A stretch of 64,000 bases of DNA from Watersipora subatra. Lineage: Eukaryota; Bryozoa; Gymnolaemata; Cheilostomatida; Watersiporidae. Below the pieces are notes generated by a model, which saw only the letters and a list, made by a program, of their open reading frames with translations, was not told the origin of the DNA and searched no databases. The stretch lies in NCBI RefSeq assembly GCF_963576615.1, contig NW_027045314.1, forward strand, positions 1-64,000, given 5' to 3'. Both the position numbers and the translations under genes were made by a program. Positions 28,501 to 42,172 of this stretch are shown in pieces; the first letter of the stretch is position 1, and the number at the start of each line of letters is the position of its first letter.

Positions 28501-31500
28501 TATTATCAGTCCTCCTATCCAACATTTAAGGAACTACTGAATGAATGACAAGGTATTATCAGTCCTCCTATCCAACATTTAAGGAACTACTGAATGAATG
28601 ACAAGGTATTATCAGTCCTCCTATCCAACATTTAAGGAATTTCTGAATGAATGACAATGTATTATCAGTCCTCTTATCCAACATTTAAGGAATTTCTGAA
28701 TGAATTGCAAGGTATTATGAGTCCTCCTATTTAACATTTAAGGAATTTCTGAATGAATGACAAGGTATTATCAGTCTTCCTATCCAACATTTAAGGAATT
28801 TCTGAATGAATTGCAAGGTATTATCAGTCCTCCTATCCAACATTTAAGGAATTACTGAATGAATTGCAAGGTATTATCAGTCCTCCTATCCAACATTTAA
28901 GGAATTACTGAATGAATGACAAGGTATTATCAGTCCTCCTATCCAACATTGAAGGAATTTCTGAATGAATGACAAGGTATTATCAGTCCTCCTATCCAAC
29001 ATTGAAGGAACTACTGAATGAATGACAAGGTATTATCAGTCCTCCTATCCAACATTTAAGGAATTACTGAATGAATGACAAGGTATTATCAGTCCTCCTA
29101 TCCAACATTGAAGGAATTTCTGAATTAATTGCAAGGTATTATCAGTCCTCCTAACCAACATTTAAGGAATTGCTGAATGAATTGCAAGGTATTATCAGTC
29201 CTCCTATCCAACATTTAAGGAATTTCTGAATGAATGACAAGGTATGATCAGTCCTCCTATCCAACATTTAAGGAATTACTGAATGAATTGCAAGGTATTA
29301 TCAGTCCTCCTATCCAACATTTAAGGAATTTCTGAATGAATTGCAAGGTATTATCAGTCCTCCTATCCAACATTTAAGGAATTTCTGAATGAATGACAAG
29401 GTATTATCAGTCTTCCTATCCAATATTTAAGGAATTGTTGAATGAATTGCAAGGTATTATCAGTCCTCCTATCCAACATTTAAGGAATTACTAAATGAAT
29501 GACAAGGTATGATCAGTCCTCCTATCCAACATTTAAGGAATTACTGAATGAATTGCAAGGTATTATCAGTCCTCCTATCCAACATTTAAGGAATTTCTGA
29601 ATGAATTGCAAGGTATTATCAGTCCTCCTATCCAACATTTAAGGAATTTCTGAATGAATGACAAAGTATTATCAGTCTTCCTATCCAATATTTAAGGAAT
29701 TGCTGAATGAATTGCAAGGTATTATCAGTCCTCCTATCCAACATTTAATGAATTTCTGAATGAATGACAAGGTATTATCAGTCCTCCTATCCAACATTGA
29801 AGGAATTTCTGAATTAATTGCAAGGTATTATCAGTCCTCCTAACCAACATTTAAGGAATTTCTGAATGAATGACAAGGTATTATCAGTCTTCCTATCCAA
29901 TATTTAAGGAATTGCTGAATGAATTGCAAGGTATTATCAGTCCTCCTATCCAACATTTAAGGAATTACTGAATGAATGACAAGGTATTATCAGTCCTTCT
30001 ATCCAACATTTAAGGAATCTCTGAATGAATTGCAAGGTATTATCAGTCCTCCTATCCAACATTTAAGGAACTTCTGAATGAATGACAAGGTAATATCAGT
30101 CCTCCTATCCAACATTGAAGGAATTTCTGAATTAATTGCAAGGTATGATCAGTCCTCCTATCCAACATTTAAGGAATTTCTGAATGAAAGACAAGGTATT
30201 ATCAGTCTTCCTATTCAACATTTAAGGAATTTCTGAATGAATTGCAAGGTATTATCAGTCCTCCTATCCAACATTTAAGGAATTTCTGAATGAATGACAA
30301 GGTATTATCAGTCCTCTTATCCAGCATTTAAGGAATTTCTGAATGAATGACAAGGTATTATCAGTCCTCCTATCCAACATTTAAGGAATTTCTGAATGAA
30401 TGACAAGGTATTATCAGTCCTCCTATCCAACATTTAAGGAATTTCTGAATGAATGACAAGGTATTATCAGTCCTCCTATCCAACATTTAAGGAATTTCTG
30501 AATGAATGACAATGTATTATCAGTCCTCTTATCCAACATTTAAGGAATTTCTGAATGAATGACAGGGTATTATCAGTCTTCCTATTTAACATTTAAGGAA
30601 TTTCTGAATGAATGACAAGGTATTATCAGTCCTCCTATGCAACATTTAAGGAATTTCTGAATGAATGACAAGGTATTATCAGTCTTCATATCCAACATTT
30701 AAGGAATTTCTGAATGAATGACAAGGTATTATCAGTCCTCTTATCCAACATTTAAGGAATTACTGAATGAATGACAAGGTATTATCAGTCTTCCTATTCA
30801 ACATTTAAGGAATTTCTGAATGAATGACAAGGTATTATCAGTCCTCTTATCCAACATTTTAGGAATTACTGAATGAATGACAAGATATTATCAGTCCTCC
30901 TATCCAACATTTAAGGAATTTCTGAATGAATGACAATGTATTATCAGTCCTCTTATCCAACATTTAAGGAATTTCTGAATGAATGACAGGGTATTATCAG
31001 TCTTCCTATTTAACATTTAAGGAATTTCTGAATGAATTGCAAGGTATTATCAGTCTTCCTATCCAACATTTAAGGAATTACTGAATGAATGACAATGTAT
31101 TATCAGTCCTCCTATCCAACATTTAAGGAATTACTGAATGAATGACAAGGTATTATCAGTCCTCCTATCCAACATTTAAGGAATTACTGAATGAATTGCA
31201 AGGTATTATCAGTCCTCTTATCCAACATTTAAGGAATTTCTGAATGAATGACAATGTATTATCAGTCCTCCTATCCAACATTTAAGGAATTTCTGAATGA
31301 ATGACAATGTATTATCAGTCCTCCTATCCAACATTTAAGGAATTTCTGAATGAATGACAAGGTATTATCAGTCCTCCTATCCAACATTTAAGGAATTACT
31401 CAATGAAAGACAAGGTATTATCAGTCCTCCTATCCAACATTTAAGGAATTTCTGAATGAATGACAAGGTATTATCAGTCCTCCTATCCAACATTTAAGGA

Positions 31501-34500
31501 ACTACTGAATGAAAGACAAGGTATGATCAGTCTTCCTATCCAACATTTAAGGAATTTCTGAATGAATGACAAGGTATTATCAGTCCTCCTATCCAACATT
31601 TAAGGAATTTCTGAATGAATTGCAAGGTATTATCAGTCCTCCTATCCAACATTTAAGGAATTTCTGAATGAATGACAAGGTATTATCAGTCCTCCTATCC
31701 AACATTTAAGGAATTTCTGAGTCAATGACAAGGTATTATCAGTCCTCCTATCCAACATTTAAGGAATTTCTGAATGAATGACAAGGTATTATCAGTCTTC
31801 CTATCCAACATTTAAGGAATTTCTGAATGAATGGCAAGGTATTATCAGTCCTCCTATCCAACATTTAAGGAATTTCTGAATGAATGACAAGGTATTATCA
31901 GTCCTCCTATCCAACATTTAAGGAATTTCTGAATGAATGACAAGGTATTATCAGTCCTCCTAACCAACATTTAAGGAATTGCTGAATGAATTGCAAGGTA
32001 TTATCAGTCCTCCTATCCAACATTTAAGGAATTTCTGAATGAATGACAAGGTATTATCAGTCCTCCTATCCAACATTTAAGGAATTACTGAATGAATGAC
32101 AAGGTATTATCAGTCCTCCTATCCAACATTTAAGGAATTTCTGAATGAATGACAAGGTATTATCAGTCCTCCTATCCAACATTTAAGGAGTTTCTGAATG
32201 AATGACAATGTATTATCAGTCCTCCTATCCAACATTTAAGGAATTTCTGAATGAATTGCAAGGTATTATCAGTCTTCCTATCCAACATTTAAGGAATTTC
32301 TGAATGAATGACAAGGTATTATCAGTCCTCCTATCCAACATTTAAGGAATTACTGAATGAATGACAATGTATTATCAGTCTTCCTATCCAACATTTAAGG
32401 AATTTCTGAATGAATGACAAGGTATTATCAGTCCTCCTATCCAACATTTAAGGAATTACTGAATGAATGACAATGTATTATCAGTCCTCCTATCCAACAT
32501 TTAAGGAATTACTGAATGAATGACAATGTATTATCAGTCCTCCTATCCAACATTTTAGGAATTTCTGAATGAATGACAAGGTATTATCAGTCCTCCTATC
32601 CAACATTTAAGGAATTTCTGAATGAATGACAAGGTATTATCAGTCCTCCTATCCAACATTTAAGGAATTACTGAATGAATGACAATGTATTATCAGTCCT
32701 CCTATCCAACATTTAAGGAATTTCTGAATGAATGACAAGGTATTATCAGTCCTCCTATCCAACATTTAAGGAATTTCTGAATGAATGACAAGGTATTATC
32801 AGTCCTCCTATCCAACATTTAAGGAATTTCTGAATGAATGACAAGGTATTATCAGTCCTCCTATCCAACATTTAAGGAATTACTGAATGAATGACAAGGT
32901 ATTATCAGTCCTTCTATCCAACATTTAAGGAATTACTGAATGAATGACAAGGTATTATCAGTCCTCCTATCCAACATTTAAGGAATTTCTGAATGAATGA
33001 CAAGGTATTATCAGTCCTCCTATCCAACATTTAAGGAATTTCTGAATGAATGAGAAGGTATTATCAGTCCTCTTATCCAACATTTAAGGAATTTCTGAGT
33101 GAATGACAAGGTATTATCAGTCCTCCTATCCAACATTTAAGGAATTTCTGAATGAATGACAAGGTATTATCAGTCCTCCTATCCAACATTTAAGGAGTTT
33201 CTGAATGAATGACAAGGTATTATCAGTCCTCCTATCCAACATTTAAGGAATTTCTGAATGAATTGCAAGGTATTATCAGTCCTCCTATCCAACATTTAAG
33301 GAATTTCTGAATGAATTGCAAGGTATTATCAGTCCTCCTATCCAACATTTAAGGAATTTCTGAATGAAAGACAAGGTATTATCAGTCCTCCTATCCAACA
33401 TTTAAGGAATTTCTGAATGAATGACAAGGTATTATCAGTCCTCCTATCCAACATTCAAGGAATTTCTGAATGAATGACAAGGTATTATCAGTCCTCCTAT
33501 CCAACATTTAAGGAATTTCTGAATGTATGACAAGGTATTATCAGTCCTCCTATCCAACATTTAAGGAATTTCTGAATGAATGACAAGGTATTATCAGTCC
33601 TCCTATCCAACATTAAGGAATTTCTGAATGAATGACAATGTATTATCAGTCCTCCTATCTAACATTTAAGGAATTTCTGAATGAATTGCAAGGTATTATC
33701 AGTCCTCCTATCCAACATTTAAGGAATTACTGAATGAATGACAATGTATTATCAGTCCTCCTATCCAACATTTAAGGAATTTCGGAATGAATGACAAGGT
33801 ATTATCAGTCCTCCTATCCAACATTTAAGGAATTTCTGAGTGAATGACAAGGTATTATCAGTCCTCCTATCCAACATTTAAGGAATTTCTGAATGAATGA
33901 CAAGGTATTATCAGTCCTCCTATCCAACATTTAAGTAATTTCTGAATGAATGACAAGGTATTATCAGTCCTCTTATCCAACATTTAAGGAATTTCTGCAT
34001 GAATTGCAAGGTACTATCAGTCCTCCTATCCAACATTTAAGGAACTACTGAATGAATGACAAGGTATTATCAGTCCTCTTATCCAACATTTAAGGAATTT
34101 CTGAATGAATTGCAAGGTATTATCAGTCCTCCTATCCAACATTTAAGGAACTACTGAATGAATGACAAGGTATTATCAGTCCTCCTATCCAACATTTAAG
34201 GAATTTCTGAATGAATGACAAGGTATTATCAGTCCTCCTATCCAACATTTAAGTAATTTCTGAATGAATGACAAGGTATTATCAGTCCTCCTATCCAACA
34301 TTTAAGTAATTTCTGAATGAATGACAAGGTATTATCAGTCCTCTTATCCAACATTTAAGGAATTTCTGCATGAATTGCAAGGTACTATCAGTCCTCCTAT
34401 CCAACATTTAAGGAACTACTGAATGAATGACAAGGTATTATCAGTCCTCTTATCCAACATTTAAGGAATTTCTGAATGAATGACAAGGTATTATCAGTCC

Positions 34501-34649
34501 TCCTATCCAACATTTAAGTAATTTCTGAATGAATGACAAGGTATTATCAGTCCTCTTATCCAACATTTAAGGAATTTCTGCATGAATTGCAAGGTACTAT
34601 CAGTCCTCCTATCCAACATTTAAGGAACTACTGAATGAATGACAAGGTA
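28501..34649. repeat. 53-bp satellite array, block 3
   Basis: About 116 units between copies 2 and 3. The stretch 28501 to about 30145 is nearly identical to 36841 to about 38485 (offset 8,340), with scattered single-base differences. Local variants include ATTGAAGG, CTAACCAAC and GAATTAATTGC, which are absent from block 1. The last part repeats the AAGTAAT / CATGAATTGCAAGGTACTATC series that precedes every transposon copy. Confidence 0.97.
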
Positions 34650-36840
34650 GGGGTAACCGGGGCACCTTTGGCCATGGGGCAGTTTTGGCCACCCCTGTTT
34701 TACTAAGAAAAACATTATTGAAGTTGTTCTTTCTGTCATAATAATCTAGAAACAACGTAATGGACCAGCCATTGTGATCTTGGAGCCGCATGTGATGTAT
34801 TTTGTAAGTGGTAAGTAAATTATTATTTTAGTGAGCTAAAGTTCATTCGAAAGACATTAGTTGGAAGTTTTTTTTTCTGATGAAGTACAAATAGTAGAAC
34901 AGCTTACTTACTAGGTAAAATTTAGGCATTAGTTGCTTATTTAATTTAGTAGTCAAAGCCAATATCCAATCACTTAGTAATTTGTGAAGGAGTATTTTGT
35001 CAATTATGAACTGATGGGGCAGCTTTGGCCACAGAGTTCGGGGCACATTTGGCCATGGCTAAATGTGCCCCGAAATCTGTGGCCCAACTTTGTGCCCTGA
35101 TACAAAGTTACTTGTCTGATATTATTTAATTCTGAGAAATTCATGCTTTAACTGATATAACAATGCATTTTATTGCTTAGATTTCTACATTATTATTGTA
35201 TTTTAAAGGATTTACTGTTATTTTTGGAGTGTGACACTTCGGTTCGAACCTGTACCAGCAAAAGACCAACATGGGCATCTGAGGATGTAATGCTTACTGC
35301 AGTCAAGAATGTGTTAAAAAGTGGACTTTTTGTAAGGCAGATGTCAAAAGATCTTGGTACACCAAGGTCCTCACTACAAAACTATGATAATGAAGCTAAA
35401 CTAAATGGGCTTGACAACATAAAATTTGTAAAGTCAAATGTCACTAGACAGGTCTTCTTTGCAGACCCAGAATAAAAATTACAGGGTTACCTGCTTCTGC
35501 CATCAAAGCACCATCATGGGCTAACAAACTGACATCCGCGTTAGCTGGCATATGAATATGCTAAAAAGGAATGATAGGGTCTACCCACCGCAGTGGGACA
35601 CTAACAAATGTGCTGGCGATGACTGGATGAGTGGTTTCCTGAAAAGTCATCCAAATATTTCATGCCGCAAGCCAGAGGCTACTAGTTTATGCCGTGAAAC
35701 AAGATTTTAGCTGACCAAAGCTGACCGGGGAATTCTGGTGACTATGATCGGAGTAGTAAATGCTTCTGGAGGATTTATTGCACCATTTCCATTTTTCCCC
35801 ATGCTTTCAATAGCACCAACTGAAACTATTGGTGCGGCGAACTCTTCAGGGTGGATTAATGCCGAGATCTTCAAACAGTGGCCTCAGCACTTCATCAGGC
35901 ATAGTCGATGCTCAAGAGAACCACCTGCCCTGTCATTACTTGACAACCATCATCAAACTAAACATCGCAGCAATTGAATTGGCTAAGCAGAATAGTGTGG
36001 TAATTTAACCTTCCTTCCCCATTGTAAAAACAAACACTAACCACTTGATATAACGAGTTTATGGCCTTCTAAAACTCTATTTAAATGATGTAGTAAACTC
36101 ATGGCACTTGAATCGTGGAAAACAGAATGTCACCATATATGATGTTGCTAGCCTATTAGGAAAAGCATTCCCATGAGCAATGACTATCTAAAATATCACA
36201 TGAGGGTTCAGACTTCCAGGGATTTCACCATTTGACAGACACACTTTTGCTGACGATGAGTTTCTAGGCACCTTTGTTACTGATCGTCCAAACCTGGATG
36301 CAGCATCATGTGAGATCCCATCTCTGAAACAGCCTATATCATCAGATCAACCTAGTTGCTCATACAGTGGAGTGCGGTTGTTACAAGTCACACCATAGTG
36401 GCCCCAGAGCAGATACATCCATTTGTCAATGCAAGTCCTTGACAAATGGACGGAAAATGCTATGAAAAATGTCATATTTTAGTTCAAAGAGCATTATATT
36501 ATGTTTTAAATACAAAAATCAGTTACCTTGATATGTTTGAATAGTCAGTAAATGCATATATGCAACAGTAGTTATAAATTCTGAACAGTTCAGGGAGTGG
36601 CCATTTGTGCCCCAGTGGTGGCCAAAGCTGCCCCGGATACGGGGCAGCTTTGGCCAGTAGCCAGGTACTTTTGTAATCTATTTTGCCGGAGACAAAAGCA
36701 ACATTAGATTTTTGAAAATATCTGTTTTAATAGATAAAATATATGTGAATTCCATGTCCAAAATTCAAAAAGTTGTAATTACTATCACACAAGTTATGGT
36801 GAAATAAGTGAATTTTGGCCAACGGTGCCCCGGTTACCCC
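34650..36840 (+). mobile_element. Pogo-like DNA transposon, copy 3 (full length, defective)
   Basis: 2,191 bp, the same length as copy 1, at a constant offset of 9,850. Differences I could find are a C/T near 35130, a C/G in the psq segment (Arg in copy 1, Gly here) and a T/C near 35638. Terminal repeats, the internal palindrome (35027-35084) and the GATA-loop hairpin (36619-36656) are all present. TA flanks and satellite flanks match the other copies. Confidence 0.95.
35173..36410 (+). pseudogene. Pogo/Tigger-family transposase remnant, copy 3
   Basis: Carries the same stops, frameshifts and missing first-Asp region as the remnant in copy 1. Open pieces are 35173-35475 (psq helix-turn-helix) and 35738-35977 (DDE_1 core with LSLLDNHH), with C-terminal homology following. 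Shared lesions mean the gene was already dead before the duplication. Confidence 0.9.
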
Positions 36841-39800
36841 TATTATCAGTCCTCCTATCCAACATTTAAGGAACTACTGAATGAATGACAAGGTATTATC
36901 AGTCCTCCTATCCAACATTTAAGGAACTACTGAATGAATGACAAGGTATTATCAGTCCTCCTATCCAACATTTAAGGAATTTCTGAATGAATGACAATGT
37001 ATTATCAGTCCTCTTATCCAACATTTAAGGAATTTCTGAATGAATTGCAAGGTATTATGAGTCCTCCTATTTAACATTTAAGGAATTTCTGAATGAATGA
37101 CAAGGTATTATCAGTCTTCCTATCCAACATTTAAGGAATTTCTGAATGAATTGCAAGGTATTATCAGTCCTCCTATCCAACATTTAAGGAATTACTGAAT
37201 GAATTGCAAGGTATTATCAGTCCTCCTATCCAACATTTAAGGAATTACTGAATGAATGACAAGGTATTATCAGTCCTCCTATCCAACATTGAAGGAATTT
37301 CTGAATGAATGACAAGGTATTATCAGTCCTCCTATCCAACATTGAAGGAACTACTGAATGAATGACAAGGTATTATCAGTCCTCCTATCCAACATTTAAG
37401 GAATTACTGAATGAATGACAAGGTATTATCAGTCCTCCTATCCAACATTGAAGGAATTTCTGAATTAATTGCAAGGTATTATCAGTCCTCCTAACCAACA
37501 TTTAAGGAATTGCTGAATGAATTGCAAGGTATTATCAGTCCTCCTATCCAACATTTAAGGAATTTCTGAATGAATGACAAGGTATGATCAGTCCTCCTAT
37601 CCAACATTTAAGGAATTACTGAATGAATTGCAAGGTATTATCAGTCCTCCTATCCAACATTTAAGGAATTTCTGAATGAATTGCAAGGTATTATCAGTCC
37701 TCCTATCCAACATTTAAGGAATTTCTGAATGAATGACAAGGTATTATCAGTCTTCCTATCCAATATTTAAGGAATTGCTGAATGAATTGCAAGGTATTAT
37801 CAGTCCTCCTATCCAACATTTAAGGAATTACTAAATGAATGACAAGGTATGATCAGTCCTCCTATCCAACATTTAAGGAATTACTGAATGAATTGCAAGG
37901 TATTATCAGTCCTCCTATCCAACATTTAAGGAATTTCTGAATGAATTGCAAGGTATTATCAGTCCTCCTATCCAACATTTAAGGAATTTCTGAATGAATG
38001 ACAAGGTATTATCAGTCTTCCTATCCAATATTTAAGGAATTGCTGAATGAAATGCAAGGTATTATCAGTCCTCCTATCCAACATTTAATGAATTTCTGAA
38101 TGAATGACAAGGTATTATCAGTCCTCCTATCCAACATTGAAGGAATTTCTGAATTAATTGCAAGGTATTATCAGTCCTCCTAACCAACATTTAAGGAATT
38201 TCTGAATGAATGACAAGGTATTATCAGTCTTCCTATCCAATATTTAAGGAATTGCTGAATGAATTGCAAGGTATTATCAGTCCTCCTATCCAACATTTAA
38301 GGAATTACTCAATGAATGACAAGGTATTATCAGTCCTTCTATCCAACATTTAAGGAATCTCTGAATGAATTGCAAGGTATTATCAGTCCTCCTATCTAAC
38401 ATTTAAGGAACTTCTGAATGAATGACAAGGTAATATCAGTCCTCCTATCCAACATTGAAGGAATTTCTGAATTAATTGCAAGGTATTATCAGTCCTCCTA
38501 ACCAACATTTTAGGAATCTCTGAATGAATTGCAAGGTATTATCAGTCCTCCTATCCAACATTTAAGGAATTTCTGAATGAATGACAAGGTATTATCAGTC
38601 CTCCTATCCAACATTTAAGGAATTTCTGAATGAAAGACAAGGTATTATCAGTCCTCCTATCCAACATTTAAGGAATTTCTGAATGAATGACAAGGTATTA
38701 TCAGTCTTCCTATCCAACATTTAAGGAATTTCTGAATGAATGACAAGGTATTATCAGTCCTCCTATCCAACATTTAAGGAATCTCTGAATGAATGACAAG
38801 GTATTATCAGTCCTCCTATCCAACATTTAAGGAATTACTGAATGAATGACAATGTATTATCAGTCCTCCTATCCAACATTTAAGGAATTTCTGAATGAAT
38901 GACAATGTATTATCAGTCCTCCTATCCAACATTTAAGGAATTACTGAATGAATGACAATGTATTATCAGTCCTCCTATCCAACATTTAAGGAATTACTGA
39001 ATGAATGACAATGTATTATCAGTCCTCCTATCCAATATTTAAGGAATTTCTGAATGAATGACAAGGTATTATCAGTCCTCCTATCCAACATTTAAGGAAT
39101 TTCTGAATGAATGACAAGGTATTATCAGTCCTCCTATCCAACATTTTAGGAATTTCTGAATGAATGACAAGGTATTATCAGTCCTCCTATCCAACATTTA
39201 AGGAATTTCTGAATGAATGACAATGTATTATCAGTCCTCCTATCCAACATTTAAGGAATTTCTGAATGAATGACAAGGTATTATCAGTCTTCCTATCCAA
39301 CATTTAAGGAATTTCTGAGTGAATGACAAGGTATTATCAGTCCTCCTATCCAACATTTAAGGAATTTCTGAATGAATGACAAGGTATTATCAGTCCTCCT
39401 ATCCAACATTTAAGGAGTTTCTGAATGAATGACAAGGTATTATCAGTCCTCCTATCCAACATTTAAGGAATTTCTGAATGAATTGCAAGGTATTATCAGT
39501 CCTCCTATCCAACATTTAAGGAATTACTGAATGAATGACAATGTATTATCAGTCCTCCTATCCAACATTTAAGGAATTTCTGAATGAATGACAAGGTATT
39601 ATCAGTCCTCCTATCCAACATTTAAGGAATTTCTGAATGAATGACAAGGTATTATCAGTCCTCCTATCCAACATTTAAGGAATTTCTGAATGAATGACAA
39701 GGTATTATCAGTCCTCCTATCCAACATTTAAGGAATTTCTGAATGAATGACAAGGTATTATCAGTCCTCCTATCCAACATTTAAGGAATTACTGAATGAA

Positions 39801-40554
39801 TGACAAGGTATGATCAGTCCTCCTATCCAACATTTAAGGAACTTCTGAATGAATGACAAGGTATTATCAGTCCTCCTATCCAACATTTAAGGAATTTCTG
39901 AATGAATGACAAGGTATTATCAGTCCTCCTATCCAACATTTAAGGAATTACTGAATGAATGACAAGGTATGATCAGTCCTCCTATCCAACATTTAAGGAA
40001 TTTCTGAATGAAAGACAAGGTATTATCAGTCTTCCTATTCAACATTTAAGGAATTTCTGAATGAATTGCAAGGTATTATCAGTCCTCCTATCCAACATTT
40101 AAGGAATTTCTGAATGAATGACAAGGTATTATCAGTCCTCTTATCCAGCATTTAAGGAATTTCTGAATGAATGACAAGGTATTATCAGTCCTCCTATCCA
40201 ACATTTAAGGAATTTCTGAGTGAATGACAAGGTATTATCAGTCCTCCTATCCAACATTTAAGGAATTTCTGAATGAATGACAAGGTATTATCAGTCTTCC
40301 TATCCAACATTTAAGGAATTTCTGAGTGAATGACAAGGTATTATCAGTCCTCCTATCCAACATTTAAGGAATTTCTGAATGAATGACAATGTATTATCAG
40401 TCCTCCTATCCAACATTTAAGGAATTTCTGAATGAATGACAAGGTATTATCAGTCCTCCTATCCAACATTTAAGGAATTTCTGAATGAATGACAAGGTAT
40501 TATCAGTCTTCCTATCCAACATTTAAGGAATTTCTGAGTGAATGACAAGGTATT
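36841..40554. repeat. 53-bp satellite array, block 4
   Basis: About 70 units up to the left end of the giant element. The first 1.65 kb duplicate the start of block 3. The final unit stops inside GACAAGGTATT, where the giant element begins. The first 7 bp of the broken site are repeated on the far side at 60819-60825. Confidence 0.97.
40548..40554. other. Left target-site duplication of the giant element (AGGTATT)
   Basis: AGGTATT is satellite sequence and recurs at 60819-60825 directly after the element's ACTG end. Joining left and right flanks through one copy restores a normal AAGGTATTATCAG unit. The match could be an 8-bp duplication with one mismatch (AAGGTATT against GAGGTATT) if the element ends one base earlier. 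Confidence 0.75.
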
Positions 40555-40565
40555 CAGTATATCCC

Positions 40566-40735
40566 TCACCTGTACGACTATATTAGTCGATAGAGTTGTG
40601 GGCGCGGGTCGGCGTATGTGGTCGTGGTGAAAGGCTATGCGTATACGACTGATATCGTCGACAATACAACCCGCTTATAATATTGCAGTACATTCTTCAC
40701 CTGCACGACTATATTAGTCGATATAGTTGTGGGCG
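40566..40735. repeat. Left subterminal direct repeats with CGACTATATTAGTCG palindromes
   Basis: A 39-bp sequence at 40566-40604 recurs at 40697-40735 with two mismatches. Each copy contains the palindrome CGACTATATTAGTCG followed by a GTTGTGGGCG box. A related ATACGACTGATATCGTCGAC lies between them. The right end of the element has GTCGA/CGAC motifs but not this exact repeat. Such subterminal arrays are candidate transposase-binding sites. Confidence 0.8.
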
Positions 40736-40754
40736 TGTCCATCCAAGCTGACCC

Positions 40755-40972
40755 GTAGATTTTTTTGTTAGGTGCTCTGTTGTATTCGGACACCACGCGT
40801 TTTCCGGAGAAATAATTTATTATTCTTTCGTTGGACAATTCTTCAGCGCTAATAACTTGAACATAACGCTACGCTAGATAACTAGACTACTAAGCACCAT
40901 AGATTTAGGCTTAACGATACGCTAAAAGAACTTGTGCAGTTTGGTCGTGTCATGAGAAACAGAATGAGAAAA
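40755..40972 (+). repeat. Left inverted copy of the transposase 5' region and exon 1 (degenerate)
   Basis: Collinear, in inverted orientation, with 60411-60630. Shared blocks include GTTGTATTCGGACA, ACAATTCTTCAGC, CTAATAACTTGAACA and AAAGAACTTGTG, then TGGTCGTGTCA and GAGAAACAGAATGAGAAAA. It therefore spans the upstream region and coding exon 1 of the transposase. In this copy the ATG is ACG and the splice donor context AAAG|GT has become AAAATGT, so it cannot serve as that exon. Functionally it may act as part of a long terminal inverted repeat and could promote transcription toward the plus-strand gene. Confidence 0.85.
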
Positions 40973-41570
40973 TGTCCGAACTGTGCTGTACCATTTGTTA
41001 CAGTTATAGTATTTTTATTGTGTTAACTTTTATTGTATTGACAGTGTTGTCCGAAGATTTCTCCATAAAGTGAGCCTCAAATAACGAAGTAGTTGTAATT
41101 TTTTGTTTGTGAATTTCCAACATAAAAACGAACATTTTTGTGTAAGTTTTGTTAAGTACCGCGCGAGCCAGAAAACAGAAAATTATTTGTGTTGGTGCCA
41201 TCATAACCAATTAAGATTCAGCTTTTCGTGATGACACAAATAATTAAAATAGCATCATTGACTCTGATGATGGTGAACGTAATAGTTTTGGGAGAGTAAG
41301 GAACATTTTAGAGGATCGTTTTAGCTTCGAAGCGATCGTGGCTTCACATAGCTTTAGCAATGCACAAAGCGTGGATACATTGAATTTTTTTTCATAGTAC
41401 TATTGGTTAACATGTTAGCAACATAAAATATATAACGAAGTGTTCTAGATAAGTTTGAAGTTGAAGAAAAAATTGTATACATATCATGAAGAAAAATCGG
41501 CAATTTTCGGTAAAAGGCTGGCAGTAGGCCGATAGCTAAATTTGTACATGGGCAGGAGTTAAAGGGTAGC
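40973..41570. other. Left arm, non-coding stretch
   Basis: About 600 bp between the exon-1 relic and the exon-8 relic. No convincing gene. A frame open for about 47 codons at roughly 41256-41396 has no start or recognisable domain. I see no clear match to transposase exons 2-7, so if this arm was once an inverted copy of the transposase gene, those exons are deleted or decayed. Confidence 0.5.
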
Positions 41571-41830
41571 TCACAGCAAACACAATTTGGAGAGTTCAAG
41601 GCCGTGAAAACTATCTAGCAACCTCATTAGTCTTATACACAGCCAAGTTTTCAAACACTGTTGATTAAAAAACATCCAAACACAATTCAGTTGTAATGCA
41701 TTTCTGAAATTACACACCTTATAAAGACCCAGCATAGGTACCCATAAGTATAGCAAAATAAAGGGAATTGATTGGGTGCAGACTTAATTAACCCTATCCA
41801 TAAACTGATTTAGCGAGGTGGCTGTACCAT
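41571..41830 (+). pseudogene. Inverted relic of transposase exon 8 end and intron 8
   Basis: Starting at CACAGCAAACACAATTTGG, this matches the transposase exon 8 3' end (CAGCAAACACAATTCGG) and then about 230 bp of intron 8, in the opposite orientation to the working gene. Shared pieces include AACTATCTAGCAACCTCATT, AATGCATTTCTGAAATTA, AAGACCCAGCATAGGTACCC and GGTGGCTGTACCATTGAATA on the plus strand. Its order after the exon-1 relic is the gene order. The intron part also belongs to an interspersed repeat (copies at 56168-56560 and 58957-59240), so insertion of that repeat alone is a possible explanation, but the exon fragment favours a duplicated gene end. Confidence 0.75.
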
Positions 41831-42172
41831 TGAATAACGATTCAGGACATGTGTTTAATATCTTTGCTGAAGGTCATGTGTAGTTGAAAATTCATAATCA
41901 CTACCTACTACGGCTGTACTGGTAATCTAAAATTCTGAACTTAGCCATACCTTAACTTTACAATGAGAGTGATCCAGGTGACTCAAGTGTTGATTTCTTT
42001 GCTTAGACGGTACGTCAATTGGTACATATTTAACATTACAACTTTTCGACTTCATCTTGAGATTGGAGACCAGGCTCCTAGGCTGGGCATGTACCATATG
42101 AAGCGGCGCTCAGTTTATTAAAAAAAAGTTATTATCATAAATCACCAGTGAACCACGCACAAAAATCTAATA
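41831..42172. other. Non-coding stretch without recognisable features
   Basis: A+T-rich sequence between the exon-8 relic and the MITE, including a short A run near 42120. No open frame, repeat or motif that I can support. Confidence 0.5.

Noticed and set aside
24800-36840. Three independent insertions of the pogo-like element
   Set aside because: Identical target unit, flanking satellite variants and coding lesions show duplication of one insertion.
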